From assembly GCF_002873335.1 (NCBI RefSeq), contig NZ_MCUW01000025.1, positions 1,998-65,265 of the forward strand: a DNA stretch of 63,268 nt, read 5' to 3'. Position numbers and translations under genes: made by a program. Source of the DNA: Vibrio sp. 10N.286.49.B1 (GTDB lineage Bacteria; Pseudomonadota; Gammaproteobacteria; Enterobacterales; Vibrionaceae). Positions 1 through 7,957 of the stretch are shown piece after piece. A model generated the notes under the pieces. That model made no database searches. It was not told where the DNA came from and saw nothing but the letters and a program-made list of their open reading frames with translations. Numbering within the stretch: position 1 is the stretch's first letter; every line of letters starts with the position of its first letter.

Positions 1-58
1 TCACCATAGATGTGTGTGACGCGATCACATTGTAGTGGACAAGTACGGGTCACACATA

Positions 59-811
59 TTACGAAGAAATTAAAATTTTGTTTAATGGATCGAAACTCGA
101 AACTTCTTCATAGCCAACGTACCCACGCTGATTTGTATGAAATTTAATATTGAAATCAGAAAAATCCCGACAATCATGATTGTGTCCGTAAAGCCAGACT
201 GTAATTTTGTCAGCAAGCTCTGAAAATTCATCACATTGAGAGGCAAATGCGGGGCTAAGTGGACTACCCAAGTATTCAAGTTGAACTCCTTCTCTAGATG
301 GAAGGTGGTGGGTAACGACAACATTGACGCTCTCTTGGGCTTGCTCTATTGATTCGTAAAGAAAGCGCCTAGATATTTGGTGAATTTCTCTCGCATCCCA
401 TGGTGAAAATGGCTTTCCATTATATCTAATATTACGATAGTCATTTAATCCTGAACGAGCTAGTTTCATCGACTCTTTAGGGGTTTCATAAAGTTCAAAA
501 TCAGTCCACAAAGTACACCCATGGAATCTCACACCATTGATTACAACGCTATCATTTTCAAGAAAATATACATTGGAATAAAGTTCTGCTTTGTCTCTGC
601 ACTCTTCTATCAACAACTCAAGCGATGAAGCACCATAGGCCTCATGGTTACCAAGGACATACACAACGGGTACATCAAACTGTGCTGCCCAATCAATTCC
701 TTTAGTGCCGAGGTGAATGTCGCCACTTAGTACAACGACATCTGCGTCAGTTTGCGGGCACTCCATTTGAGCAAATTCCAAATGCAGATCGGAGAGATGG
801 CAGATTTTCAT
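59..811 (-). CDS. calcineurin-like metallophosphoesterase
   Basis: 250 aa. It shows the ordered metal-binding motifs of the metallophosphoesterase superfamily: an N-terminal D-x-H (SDLHLEF, about residues 7-13), GDIH (about 31), GNHE (about 54), a THH motif (about 167) and GHNHD (about 209). Known members hydrolyse phosphomono- or diesters with two bound metals. No signal peptide is visible, so it is probably cytoplasmic. The substrate cannot be deduced from sequence. It stands alone, with no neighbour in an evident operon. A loose inverted repeat (TGTGTGAC at 13-20, GTCACACA at 49-56) lies just past the stop but has no T-run. Family is certain, specific role unknown. Confidence 0.85.
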   Translation of the reverse strand: MKICHLSDLHLEFAQMECPQTDADVVVLSGDIHLGTKGIDWAAQFDVPVVYVLGNHEAYGASSLELLIEECRDKAELYSNVYFLENDSVVINGVRFHGCTLWTDFELYETPKESMKLARSGLNDYRNIRYNGKPFSPWDAREIHQISRRFLYESIEQAQESVNVVVTHHLPSREGVQLEYLGSPLSPAFASQCDEFSELADKITVWLYGHNHDCRDFSDFNIKFHTNQRGYVGYEEVSSFDPLNKILISS

Positions 812-880
812 AAATATCGACTTTAATTAAGCTTGATAAACCTAGTTTAACGTACCGTTATGAATTCGTACAACCTGCAA

Positions 881-937
881 AATTGACACTTTCAGGTACG
901 ACAGAATCGCTTGGTGATCACAATTGACACTTTCAGG
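881..937. repeat. two identical 16-bp direct repeats
   Basis: AATTGACACTTTCAGG occurs at 881-896 and again at 922-937, 41 bp apart, in an otherwise empty 320-bp stretch. Spaced direct copies like this are typical of a regulator or transposase binding cluster at the end of a decayed mobile element, but no transposase remnant is recognisable. I see nothing else in 812-1130. Confidence 0.5.
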
Positions 938-1132
938 CGATACCATTGTTTTGGACATAAATGAGTCAGCGATTTTGCTAAATTAGAAATAAATGAATAA
1001 CTACAGGTATGGAAAATCACGTCGTAAAGATTTCCAACCTGCCTTGAGGTTACTTCTAGGGGAAGAGGAATAGTAATGAGTAAAAAGGAATCACAGGTTT
1101 TACTATTTTTAAGTTTGACTGGTTATATTAAT

Positions 1133-1163
1133 AAAAAAAACGAGCTACCATCTTGATAACTCG
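1133..1163 (-). terminator. Rho-independent terminator after grxB
   Basis: Read on the minus strand, CGAGTTATC and GGTAGCTCG form a 9-bp stem (two G-T pairs) around a 5-nt loop, followed by eight T. It lies 48 bp past the grxB stop, where the ADH-grxB transcript should end. Confidence 0.8.
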
Positions 1164-1210
1164 GGCCTAATTAATACGCTTTCGTCCAACCAGTCTAGAA
1201 AGTTAGTATA

Positions 1211-1823
1211 CTAGCACCTTAGCTCATTACTGTTTGTTTCCAGCCATAACTTGAGCTCTTGCGGCCAAGTAACGGTGGGCTCAACAAAGAAGCCGCGCAG
1301 TAGCGAGAAGTAGATAGCCTGATCAACCAGAGGCAGTGGTGATTTACCCGCATTCGGTTGGATCAACGCTTCAGCGTTAAGCAACTGTGCGTTTACATCT
1401 GCAACAATCTGCTCTGTGCTTTCTAACAGGCGAACAAAGTTCAGCTCTTCTGTCTCTTTCTTCGCTTGCCATGCAGTAACACTTGCTTCAGTCGCGAACT
1501 CTTTTAGATTCAGTTTCGTCCAGCGAGGGTAGCCAATTCTTTGAATCAAAGGGAATGCCTCACGCTGAAATACCAACGTCTCTTCTGATGGTGCGGCTAC
1601 CGCATCAATACCAGCTTGATCGATGAAGTAAGTAATGATATCCATGCTTTCTGCCATCCGCTTTCTCCAAAACTGGCACCATTTTTTGACCGATTAAATC
1701 AATCAGAGTTTGCGCATCAGCATAATCTACAACTTGGTATTCAACGTTAAGCTTCAGTGCATTAGCAACATAAGCAACACGGGCACAAAATGGACAATGC
1801 TCGTAGATATACAGTTTCATCAA
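1211..1823 (-). pseudogene. grxB: glutaredoxin 2, frameshifted
   Basis: Two reading frames together give one GrxB-like protein (E. coli GrxB is 215 aa). The N-terminal frame (1823 down to about 1660) has the thioredoxin-fold start MKLYIYEHCPFC, with the C-P-F-C redox pair, and the conserved QKMVPVLEK stretch. The C-terminal frame (about 1657 to 1211) begins at MAESMDI, which follows that stretch in intact GrxB, and continues through the all-helical GST-like domain. The frame changes at about 1655-1665. The junction is what loss of a short segment between two ATGGC copies would leave. The gene lies 24 bp after the MDR oxidoreductase stop, so the two are probably co-transcribed. It could be a real pseudogene or a sequencing error; the GST-like half might still be made separately. 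Confidence 0.8.
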
Positions 1824-1847
1824 AAATCCCGTTTTTATAAGTCTGAA

Positions 1848-2873
1848 TTAGTATTTAATCGCAGTTTTGCCAATTGATGCGCTGCTTTCAATGCGTTGGT
1901 GTGCGTCTTTTAACGTCTCAACACTAAAACCATTCAATGTGGTGGTGAGTGTAGACTTAATGCGGCCAGCATCAATCAAGTTCGCAGCTTGGAATAGGAT
2001 ATCTTGCTGCTTCTGAAGATCGTCAGTGTTAAACAGTGAGCGAGTGAACATCAGTTCCCAGATGAATCCAGCTGATTTGCCTTGTAGTTTTGATAGATCA
2101 ACACCACCATCAAATTCTACAATTGAACTGATCATGCCTTGCGGAGCAATCAACTCGACCATTGCATCCCAATGGCCTTTGGTATCTGCAACGTTGAAGA
2201 TGTAGTCCACATGCTGAATGCCTTGCTCACGTACCGACTCCACCAGATTGCGGTGATTCACAACATGGTCAGCGCCCATATCTCTTACCCACTGCTCGGT
2301 CTCTGGTCTTGAAGCAGTCGCAATCACTGTTAGGTTAGTAAGCTGTTTCGCCAGTTGAACCGTAATCGAACCAACACCACCTGCGCCACCAATGATCAGA
2401 ATAGATTTCTTCTCTTCTGGACGAACGCGTAGGCGATCAAACAAGGCTTCCCAACCTGTCAATGTAGCGAGAGGCATAACGGCTGCTGATTCGTCAGAAA
2501 GGCTTTTTGGGGCGTGAGCTGTAATTCGGTAATCGACCGCTTGGTACTCAGCATTCGCACCCATACGTGTCACATCACCTGCGTAATAAACACGGTCACC
2601 AATTTCGAAGCCTGAAACATTGCCACCTTTAGCAACCACTTCACCCACCGCGTCATAGCCCAATACTTTTGGCTGCTCTAGGGTTTTATCTTGTGCGTTG
2701 CGGATACGTATTTTTGCATCTGCTGGGTTAATCGAGGTCGCACTCACTTTTACCAGCAGGTCATTGTCTTTTAGCTCTGGCAGGCTTGTTTCAAACTCGA
2801 ATAAGCTGTCTTGCTCTGTAATTGCTAGTGATTGAGTAAAACCAATTGCTTTCATTGTTGTTGGTGCTGGCAT
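1848..2873 (-). CDS. MDR-family zinc-type alcohol dehydrogenase / quinone oxidoreductase
   Basis: 341 aa from the chosen start. A longer in-frame ATG exists at 2906, but AAGGAG sits 7 bp before the ATG at 2873, so that one is preferred. The medium-chain dehydrogenase fold is clear: a GroES-like N-terminal half with GYDAVGEV (about residue 67) and a Rossmann half with IGGAGGVGS (about 157), the NAD(P)H-binding glycine motif. The cysteine cluster of the structural zinc site is absent, as in the quinone oxidoreductase-like branch. The expected reaction is NADPH-dependent reduction of a quinone, enal or similar electrophile. Followed by grxB. The upstream gap has a -10/-35 arrangement that weakly resembles the LysR-type promoters nearby. 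Confidence 0.8.
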   Translation of the reverse strand: MPAPTTMKAIGFTQSLAITEQDSLFEFETSLPELKDNDLLVKVSATSINPADAKIRIRNAQDKTLEQPKVLGYDAVGEVVAKGGNVSGFEIGDRVYYAGDVTRMGANAEYQAVDYRITAHAPKSLSDESAAVMPLATLTGWEALFDRLRVRPEEKKSILIIGGAGGVGSITVQLAKQLTNLTVIATASRPETEQWVRDMGADHVVNHRNLVESVREQGIQHVDYIFNVADTKGHWDAMVELIAPQGMISSIVEFDGGVDLSKLQGKSAGFIWELMFTRSLFNTDDLQKQQDILFQAANLIDAGRIKSTLTTTLNGFSVETLKDAHQRIESSASIGKTAIKY

Positions 2874-3017
2874 GTTGTTTCTCCTTTGATTGGACACCTT
2901 CATCATAGAGATTTTTTACCCTAGATAAACCGCCTAATCTTTTAATTACATTCAATATATTTTTGATAATCACACTGCTCGACCGGGTAGTGTTGAGATA
3001 CTTACCTGTTAACCTAG

Positions 3018-3803
3018 TTAGATAACACCTTGTGCAGCTAACCATTCATACGTCACTTCATCTTGCGGTTTACCCTCTCGGCACACTTTATAATCAAGCT
3101 CGGCAATAATATCGTTGGAGAAACGTAATGAATCTAAGGTTTTAAGCTGTTCATCAGTAAATAGATTTTTCTTATCATCTCTCAGTAACAGTACAGCTCG
3201 GTCTACAATTCCAAGCAGCCCTTTCGGCTCTATAAGCTCGCGAATATCATAACGATAGTGAAGAAATTGCGGTTTCCATAGCGGCACAATGACCCACTCT
3301 TTATTTGCGACGGCATCTTCAAAAGCACTAAAACAGTCGTCTTCACTGCCTGTAAAAAACTCATAGCCTGCTTTACTTAAACCGTACTCTTCCATCATCT
3401 GGATAGAGAAGCGAGTGATTCCAGCTCCTGGATTAATACCTTGAATTTTAGGTCTCATTTGCTCGACGACTTCAGGCTTCAATAAATCCGCCACTTCAGC
3501 GACCATCTCTTCAGGTACGTAATCCGGCACACCCCACAGTGCGTAAGGTTCGTAATGAAGTCCAAGCTCGATTAATGGCTCAACTTTTTCAACGTCCGAC
3601 TTATAGATACCATGGCTCGATGGTAACCAAGCAGAAGAGAGCATATCGATTTCACCAGCTTTCAGTTTTTCAAAATTTTCCTGATGAGGGGAAAAGATTC
3701 GCTCAACTTCGAAGCCCATGGTCTTCAATACATTGCTAACCAATGAAGCTGTCGTGCGATGGAATGATAAATCTGTTACACCCATTGTGATTTTTTTATT
3801 CAT
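3018..3803 (-). CDS. leaderless glycine-betaine-type ABC substrate-binding protein homologue (copy 1)
   Basis: 261 aa. The start is set at MNKKITMGV (3803), which aligns with the paralogue at 7134-7913; an upstream in-frame ATG at 3845 lies in the promoter. The whole protein resembles the OpuAC/ProX substrate-binding domain, with stretches such as SSAWLPSSHG and WVIVPLWKPQ. It has no signal peptide or lipobox: the fold starts within ten residues of the methionine. No permease or ATPase gene is nearby. I infer a cytoplasmic ligand-binding role (sensor, carrier or enzyme) rather than uptake. It is preceded by a LysR-type operator/promoter at 3837-3891. Identity to the second copy looks like roughly two thirds by eye. 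Confidence 0.75.
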   Translation of the reverse strand: MNKKITMGVTDLSFHRTTASLVSNVLKTMGFEVERIFSPHQENFEKLKAGEIDMLSSAWLPSSHGIYKSDVEKVEPLIELGLHYEPYALWGVPDYVPEEMVAEVADLLKPEVVEQMRPKIQGINPGAGITRFSIQMMEEYGLSKAGYEFFTGSEDDCFSAFEDAVANKEWVIVPLWKPQFLHYRYDIRELIEPKGLLGIVDRAVLLLRDDKKNLFTDEQLKTLDSLRFSNDIIAELDYKVCREGKPQDEVTYEWLAAQGVI

Positions 3804-3836
3804 TGTTCTTTCGCTCTTATCGTTGCTGATAGATTG

Positions 3837-3891
3837 ATAATACAAGGCTCTAGAGTAATCAAAAACAGCCTAATTTTTGAATAATTATCAA
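3837..3891 (-). promoter_or_regulatory. LysR-type operator and promoter, copy 1
   Basis: Plus-strand positions: operator TTGAATAATTATCAA at 3877-3891, minus-strand -35 GTTTTT at 3861-3866, 18-bp spacer, -10 TATTAT at 3837-3842. The operator is an inverted repeat just upstream of the -35, the usual LysR activator geometry. The same layout recurs at 5996-6050 and 9150-9204. Confidence 0.65.
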
Positions 3892-3922
3892 AAATAAATT
3901 GATAGATGCCGATTTACACTTA

Positions 3923-3959
3923 ATAAAAAAGCGTATGCATTGATGAAATACATACGCTT
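3923..3959 (-). terminator. Rho-independent terminator after the Yellow-type gene
   Basis: On the minus strand AAGCGTATG pairs perfectly with CATACGCTT, and six T follow. It lies 30 bp after the stop of the 3988-5070 gene and insulates it from the next promoter. Confidence 0.85.
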
Positions 3960-3987
3960 GATATTTACGTATCTATCTACTGTCGCC

Positions 3988-5070
3988 TTAATCTAATTTG
4001 ATTCGCAAGACATGATATGGCTTTCTAGAACCTTCTTCACCTTCGTTAAAAGCAGGGTGGAAGTGAAGAGAGTTTTGAGTGACGTACAAGTAATCACCCT
4101 GGATAGAGAAACCATCTGCCCATGACAATAACTTGTCATCTTGTGCAAAGATTTTGTAGCCGTCTTTATTCACCACACCAACAGCATTTTTCTCAATATC
4201 ACCGACATAGATATCACCGTTATCTGCGATAATCATGCCATCACTTGGACGTTTTTCACTGAAAAATTCAATCTGCTCGGCCAATGCATCTTCACTAAGC
4301 GCTGTGTTAGCAAGAGCAGCGGCAGGAATACGGTAGATAGCACTACCATTGACTGTACCAAAATATAGCCATTCATTATTTGCATCAATAGTGATTGGAT
4401 TCACACCAAGATAAAGCGCATCAACGCTACCATCTTCACGCTTTGTCGCCATACGAGAACTATCAATCACAACCTCATGCTCAGGTGAAAGCAGTGCTTT
4501 ATTTGATTGCAAAACGCGGCGAGATTTACCTGTATTTAAATCTACAACAACAAAGGCAGGCGCAGCTTCGCCATACAGATTACCTAAACTCGTATCGGCA
4601 ATGTACATCTGGTTACGCAGTGTATCTAATGCAAAATCCTGTAAAAAAGAGTTACCGACCTGTACGTCTTTTCCAATTTCAATGCGTTTAAATAGCTTAT
4701 CGTTGACGGTATCCCATGCAACAATTTGCGAAGGCGAAGTTTCACTGCCCATATCTAACACCCACACAACACCATCATCGGTACTATCAATACCGATTAC
4801 TGAAGCCAAACCAACCTCACCTTTATCTGGACCATCTGCCCAGTCTTGGGTTGGAAATGCTTTGGTTGAGCCATCCTTCATCAATTCAACAACACGAAGT
4901 TCAGGTGCATCAAGGGGTTGCATAGAAAGGAAAGTACGCCCCTGCTTCGTTACTGTAATGTTCCCTGGTCGTGTGCCATCAAGCTTGGCAACCACTTCGA
5001 TATCAGCCGCTTGCGCTGTGTTAACTATCATCGCAGTCGCAAGTGTTAGTAAGATTTTGATATTTTTCAT
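3988..5070 (-). CDS. secreted Yellow / major royal jelly family protein
   Basis: 360 aa. The start is ATG 5070 because GAGG lies 8 bp upstream; another ATG is four codons earlier. Residues 1-21 form a signal peptide ending VNTAQA-A. The mature part is a beta-propeller-like protein with features of the MRJP/Yellow family, such as LASVIGIDSTDDGVVWVLD, FLQDFALD and YIADTSLGN, and the C-terminal WADGFSIQGDYLYVTQN. Bacterial members are often annotated gluconolactonase-like or L-dopachrome tautomerase-related; the true substrate is unknown. It is predicted periplasmic. It follows two ABM monooxygenase genes on the same strand (82-bp gap) and ends in a strong terminator, so it is probably the last gene of that operon. 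Confidence 0.8.
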   Translation of the reverse strand: MKNIKILLTLATAMIVNTAQAADIEVVAKLDGTRPGNITVTKQGRTFLSMQPLDAPELRVVELMKDGSTKAFPTQDWADGPDKGEVGLASVIGIDSTDDGVVWVLDMGSETSPSQIVAWDTVNDKLFKRIEIGKDVQVGNSFLQDFALDTLRNQMYIADTSLGNLYGEAAPAFVVVDLNTGKSRRVLQSNKALLSPEHEVVIDSSRMATKREDGSVDALYLGVNPITIDANNEWLYFGTVNGSAIYRIPAAALANTALSEDALAEQIEFFSEKRPSDGMIIADNGDIYVGDIEKNAVGVVNKDGYKIFAQDDKLLSWADGFSIQGDYLYVTQNSLHFHPAFNEGEEGSRKPYHVLRIKLD

Positions 5071-5152
5071 GTCGAGCCTCATTGGTGTTCTTTGATGCCC
5101 TAACCGTTTTAGTCAGGGCATAGTGCTATAACAAGCTTGTTTTATGTTGTCG

Positions 5153-5443
5153 TTACGCGATCTTAGTCATTTCGTTGACTGTGAAGCTTGCGACAGAGCC
5201 TTCCGTTGCTGTCATGTAGTCCGCAAGGTGCTGGTTGCCCATATGAGCCTGCCAAAGTTCACGTGATACCCAGTTTTCATAAAAAGTAAAATGCGCTGGG
5301 TTTTCGTTGTCTTGATGAAGGTCATAGTTGATGCAACCTTCTTCAGCGCGAGTAATGTCGATAAGCTTTAGTAGCTCGGCTTTCACCAGTTCAATTTTGT
5401 CGTCATTAGCTTTGATGTTTGCAACAATCGTTAATGTAGTCAT
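5153..5443 (-). CDS. putative quinol monooxygenase, ABM domain (copy 1)
   Basis: 96 aa, a single antibiotic-biosynthesis-monooxygenase (ABM) domain like YgiN, with TIVANIKA, CINYDLHQD, FTFYENW and the HMGNQHLADY stretch. ABM proteins are dimeric cofactor-free oxygenases acting on quinols and polyketides; some are only structurally related to oxygenases. It differs from copy 2 (5643-5933) at two residues (D/E in LI-ITRA, E/D in DN-NPAH), so the pair is a recent tandem duplication. The 199-bp gap between the copies contains its own 18-bp dyad. Confidence 0.85.
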   Translation of the reverse strand: MTTLTIVANIKANDDKIELVKAELLKLIDITRAEEGCINYDLHQDNENPAHFTFYENWVSRELWQAHMGNQHLADYMTATEGSVASFTVNEMTKIA

Positions 5444-5548
5444 GGGATGTTCCTTTTAAATTTGATACCGAAATCGTCGGTAATTTTGATGTCTTTAATG
5501 TTTTAGTGATAGGGCAACTCGTCATGTCATATTGAGTTACTCACTAAA

Positions 5549-5566
5549 TGTAGTACAGGTACTACA
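5549..5566. promoter_or_regulatory. perfect 8-bp dyad, possible operator
   Basis: TGTAGTAC-AG-GTACTACA lies 106 bp upstream of ABM copy 1. It is unlike the LysR-type operators nearby. The short arms and 2-bp centre fit a dimeric repressor site (HxlR, MarR or TetR size), which would give this copy separate control. The regulator is unknown. Confidence 0.5.
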
Positions 5567-5642
5567 CTCAATTACTGACTTATATTGTAAATACTTTCAA
5601 ATCTATTTTGATAATTGAATGTTTAAATACGTTAATTTTTAA

Positions 5643-5933
5643 CTAAGCGATCTTGGTCATTTCGTTGACAGTGAAACTTGCGACAGAGCCTTCGGTTGCT
5701 GTCATGTAGTCAGCAAGGTGCTGGTTGCCCATATGAGCTTGCCAAAGTTCACGTGATACCCAGTTTTCATAAAAAGTAAAATGCGCTGGGTTGTCGTTGT
5801 CTTGATGAAGGTCATAGTTGATGCAACCTTCTTCAGCACGAGTTATCTCGATAAGTTTTAGTAGCTCAGCTTTCACAAGTTCAATTTTGTCGTCATTGGC
5901 TTTGATGTTTGCAACAATCGTTAATGTAGTCAT
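5643..5933 (-). CDS. putative quinol monooxygenase, ABM domain (copy 2)
   Basis: 96 aa, 94 of 96 residues identical to the copy at 5153-5443. It is the first gene after the LysR-type promoter at 5996-6050, divergent from the LysR regulator, and likely heads the ABM-ABM-Yellow operon. A shared regulatory gap with a divergent LysR gene is the classic sign of direct control by that regulator. Predicted cytoplasmic; substrate unknown. Confidence 0.85.
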   Translation of the reverse strand: MTTLTIVANIKANDDKIELVKAELLKLIEITRAEEGCINYDLHQDNDNPAHFTFYENWVSRELWQAHMGNQHLADYMTATEGSVASFTVNEMTKIA

Positions 5934-5995
5934 AGGAGTTTCCTTCGTTCTGAGTTAGTGCCGTGCTTAGCGCACTGCGTTGTTGGTATGGAGGT

Positions 5996-6050
5996 ATAAT
6001 AGTGCGAACATTACCAATGAAAAACAGCCCGTCAATTGAATAATTACCAA
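5996..6050 (-). promoter_or_regulatory. LysR-type operator and promoter, copy 2
   Basis: Operator TTGAATAATTACCAA at 6036-6050; minus-strand -35 GTTTTT at 6020-6025; 18-bp spacer; -10 TATTAT at 5996-6001. It lies between the divergent ABM copy 2 and the LysR gene, so it may also serve autoregulation. Confidence 0.7.
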
Positions 6051-6149
6051 TTAAAATTTGATAATAATCTTTTAATATTTCATGTGGTGCGATATAAAGG
6101 GATAGTCATTTTCAGATTTTGTTAACACACTGATTAAAAGGTAACGGTT

Positions 6150-7073
6150 ATGCTCTTAGAGGATTTTCAGGTCATTTTAAAAGTCGCAGAGTTTCGCAGC
6201 ATCACTGCTGCTGCGACAAATCTGGATATGCGCACGGCAACGGCAAGTGCGGCGGTGAAACGTGTTGAGGCATCATTAGGGGTTGAATTATTTGTACGAA
6301 CGACTCGTCATTTACGCTTATCTTCTGCCGGCGAGCGTTATTTGCCTCAGTGTGAAGAGGCGTTGAAGATGCTTGAAAAAGCCAAAATGAACATGCGTGA
6401 AGAGCTAGGGATTATTGATGGAGAGATCCGCATCGCCCTTTCGTCTGATTTGGGCCGAAATGTGGTCACACCTTGGCTTGATGAATTTTTGTTGGACTAC
6501 CCAGACGTTTCACTTCGCTCCGGTATCAGTGACAGCAACATCGATTTTTATCGAGATTCTGTTGATATGGCGCTGCGCTATGGCTCACCAACCGATGCGA
6601 GTATGTACGGTTTTAAAATTTGTGATGTGCCAAGGCTGTTGTGCGCCAGCCCGGAGTATTTAGCAAAATACGGTACTCCATCCGAGCCAGATGATCTGCT
6701 TGAACATAATGCCCTGTTTTACCAGTTACATGATATTTTGCAAAATGAGTGGTTGTTTAATGATGGAAAAGAGGACATTAAGGTAAAACTGAAAGGTAAC
6801 AGAGCATCTAATGATGGCGATCTTGTTCGGCGCTGGTGTGTGGCGGGGAAAGGGGTAGCAATCAAGTCTTGCCTCGATATGGCCGATGACTTGCTAACAG
6901 GGAAAGTGGTCAATGTAATGGCAGACTATAAACCGACTTCCACTGAGCTTTGGTTAATATGCCCAAGCCGACAATCTATTACCCCAACCGTCCGCCTATT
7001 AAGGGATATGCTTAGAGAAAAGACCGAACAGATTCTAATCCAAATGAAGGACAAAGGGATTCTATTGGGTTAA
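6150..7073 (+). CDS. LysR-family transcriptional regulator
   Basis: 307 aa. An N-terminal winged HTH (about residues 1-60: DFQVILKVAEFRSITAAATNL, then VKRVEASLGVELFVRTTRHL) is followed by a LysR substrate-binding domain (about 90-290), the normal LTTR length and order. It is divergent from ABM copy 2, and the operator at 6036-6050 lies between. Two further copies of that operator/promoter lie upstream of the leaderless binding protein at 3018-3803 and ABM copy 3. From this I infer it controls at least three transcription units here. The inducer is not known; the target genes suggest a quinone-like or small organic ligand. It converges with the next gene across 60 bp, where TGAGGGC/GCCCTCA (7086-7112) could form a hairpin without a T-run. 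Confidence 0.9.
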   Translation: MLLEDFQVILKVAEFRSITAAATNLDMRTATASAAVKRVEASLGVELFVRTTRHLRLSSAGERYLPQCEEALKMLEKAKMNMREELGIIDGEIRIALSSDLGRNVVTPWLDEFLLDYPDVSLRSGISDSNIDFYRDSVDMALRYGSPTDASMYGFKICDVPRLLCASPEYLAKYGTPSEPDDLLEHNALFYQLHDILQNEWLFNDGKEDIKVKLKGNRASNDGDLVRRWCVAGKGVAIKSCLDMADDLLTGKVVNVMADYKPTSTELWLICPSRQSITPTVRLLRDMLREKTEQILIQMKDKGILLG

Positions 7074-7133
7074 CTGTTGAGGTTGTGAGGGCGTGGAAAT
7101 TGCCAGCCCTCAGTAAAGCGGTGATGGTCTTAA

Positions 7134-7913
7134 CTACTGATGGTTGTCCAACCACTCACGAGTCACATCATCAACCGCTAATCCCGCACGGCAAACCTTG
7201 TAATCCAATTCTGCGATGATTTCATTTGAAAAGCGCAATTGATCTAGCTGTGCCAACTGTGCTGGGGTAAATACGATTGATCTTTCTTGTCGAAGTAATA
7301 ATATGGCGCGATCAACGCTACCCAATAATCCTTTGGGCTCTTTTAATTCACGGATAGTAAATAGGTGGTGCAAGAACTGTGGTTTCCACAATGGCACAAT
7401 AACCCACTCATTATTTTCAACCGCACGTTCGTAGGCACCAAAGCAATCCTCTTCTGAACCAGAGTGAAAATGATAACCCACATCGCTTAATCCATATTGG
7501 TCCATCATTTCAATAGAGAATCGGGTAATGCCAGCACCTGGGTTAATACCTTGAATGTGTTTGTTGGTGCGCTTAACGACTTCTGGTTTTAATAGGTCAC
7601 TGATTTGTGAAACAACCTCCTCAGGTACATAATCGGGCACCCCCCATAGAGCGTACGGTTTATAGTGCAAACCTAACTCTAACAAAGGCTCTACCGTTTC
7701 AACATCGGATTTATAGATACCGTGGCTTGAAGGTAACCAGGCAGAAGAGAGCATGTCGATACGGCCCACTTTTAGATTTTGGAAATTTTCTTGATGTGGT
7801 GCGTAGACACGTTCCACCTGAAAACCCATATCAGTTAAGACATGGCTAACTATCGATGCAGTAACGCGATGAAAAGATAAATCGGTAATCCCGAGATTGA
7901 TAATGTTAGACAT
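7134..7913 (-). CDS. leaderless glycine-betaine-type ABC substrate-binding protein homologue (copy 2)
   Basis: 259 aa, collinear with the copy at 3018-3803 over its whole length and sharing SSAWLPSSHGIYKSDVE, PYALWGVPDYVPEE, QGINPGAGITRFSI and WVIVPLWKPQFLH. Like copy 1 it starts at the first strand of the fold, with no signal peptide or lipobox, and no ABC permease or ATPase is near. It follows the TauE-type permease (44-bp gap), and both follow ABM copy 3 on the same strand. Whether a membrane permease of another family can work with a cytoplasmic binding protein is an open question. Confidence 0.75.
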   Translation of the reverse strand: MSNIINLGITDLSFHRVTASIVSHVLTDMGFQVERVYAPHQENFQNLKVGRIDMLSSAWLPSSHGIYKSDVETVEPLLELGLHYKPYALWGVPDYVPEEVVSQISDLLKPEVVKRTNKHIQGINPGAGITRFSIEMMDQYGLSDVGYHFHSGSEEDCFGAYERAVENNEWVIVPLWKPQFLHHLFTIRELKEPKGLLGSVDRAILLLRQERSIVFTPAQLAQLDQLRFSNEIIAELDYKVCRAGLAVDDVTREWLDNHQ

Positions 7914-7957
7914 AACGTGACCTTATGATAAAAGAAAAAGAGGTTTTAAAATCGCAT

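Noticed and set aside
13..56. Inverted repeat TGTGTGAC/GTCACACA at the window start
   Set aside because: 8-bp arms with a 28-nt loop and no T-run; too weak to call a feature.
2791..3045. 84-aa frame overlapping the oxidoreductase start and the promoter before it
   Set aside because: Out of frame with the recognised gene, no homology, and it covers a promoter region.
4601..5095. 164-aa open frame antisense to the Yellow-type gene
   Set aside because: Low-complexity serine/threonine-rich translation, no SD, fully inside a gene with clear signal peptide and family motifs.
7086..7112. Terminator between LysR and binding protein copy 2
   Set aside because: The TGAGGGC/GCCCTCA stem exists but has no T-run on either strand, so it was only mentioned and not called.
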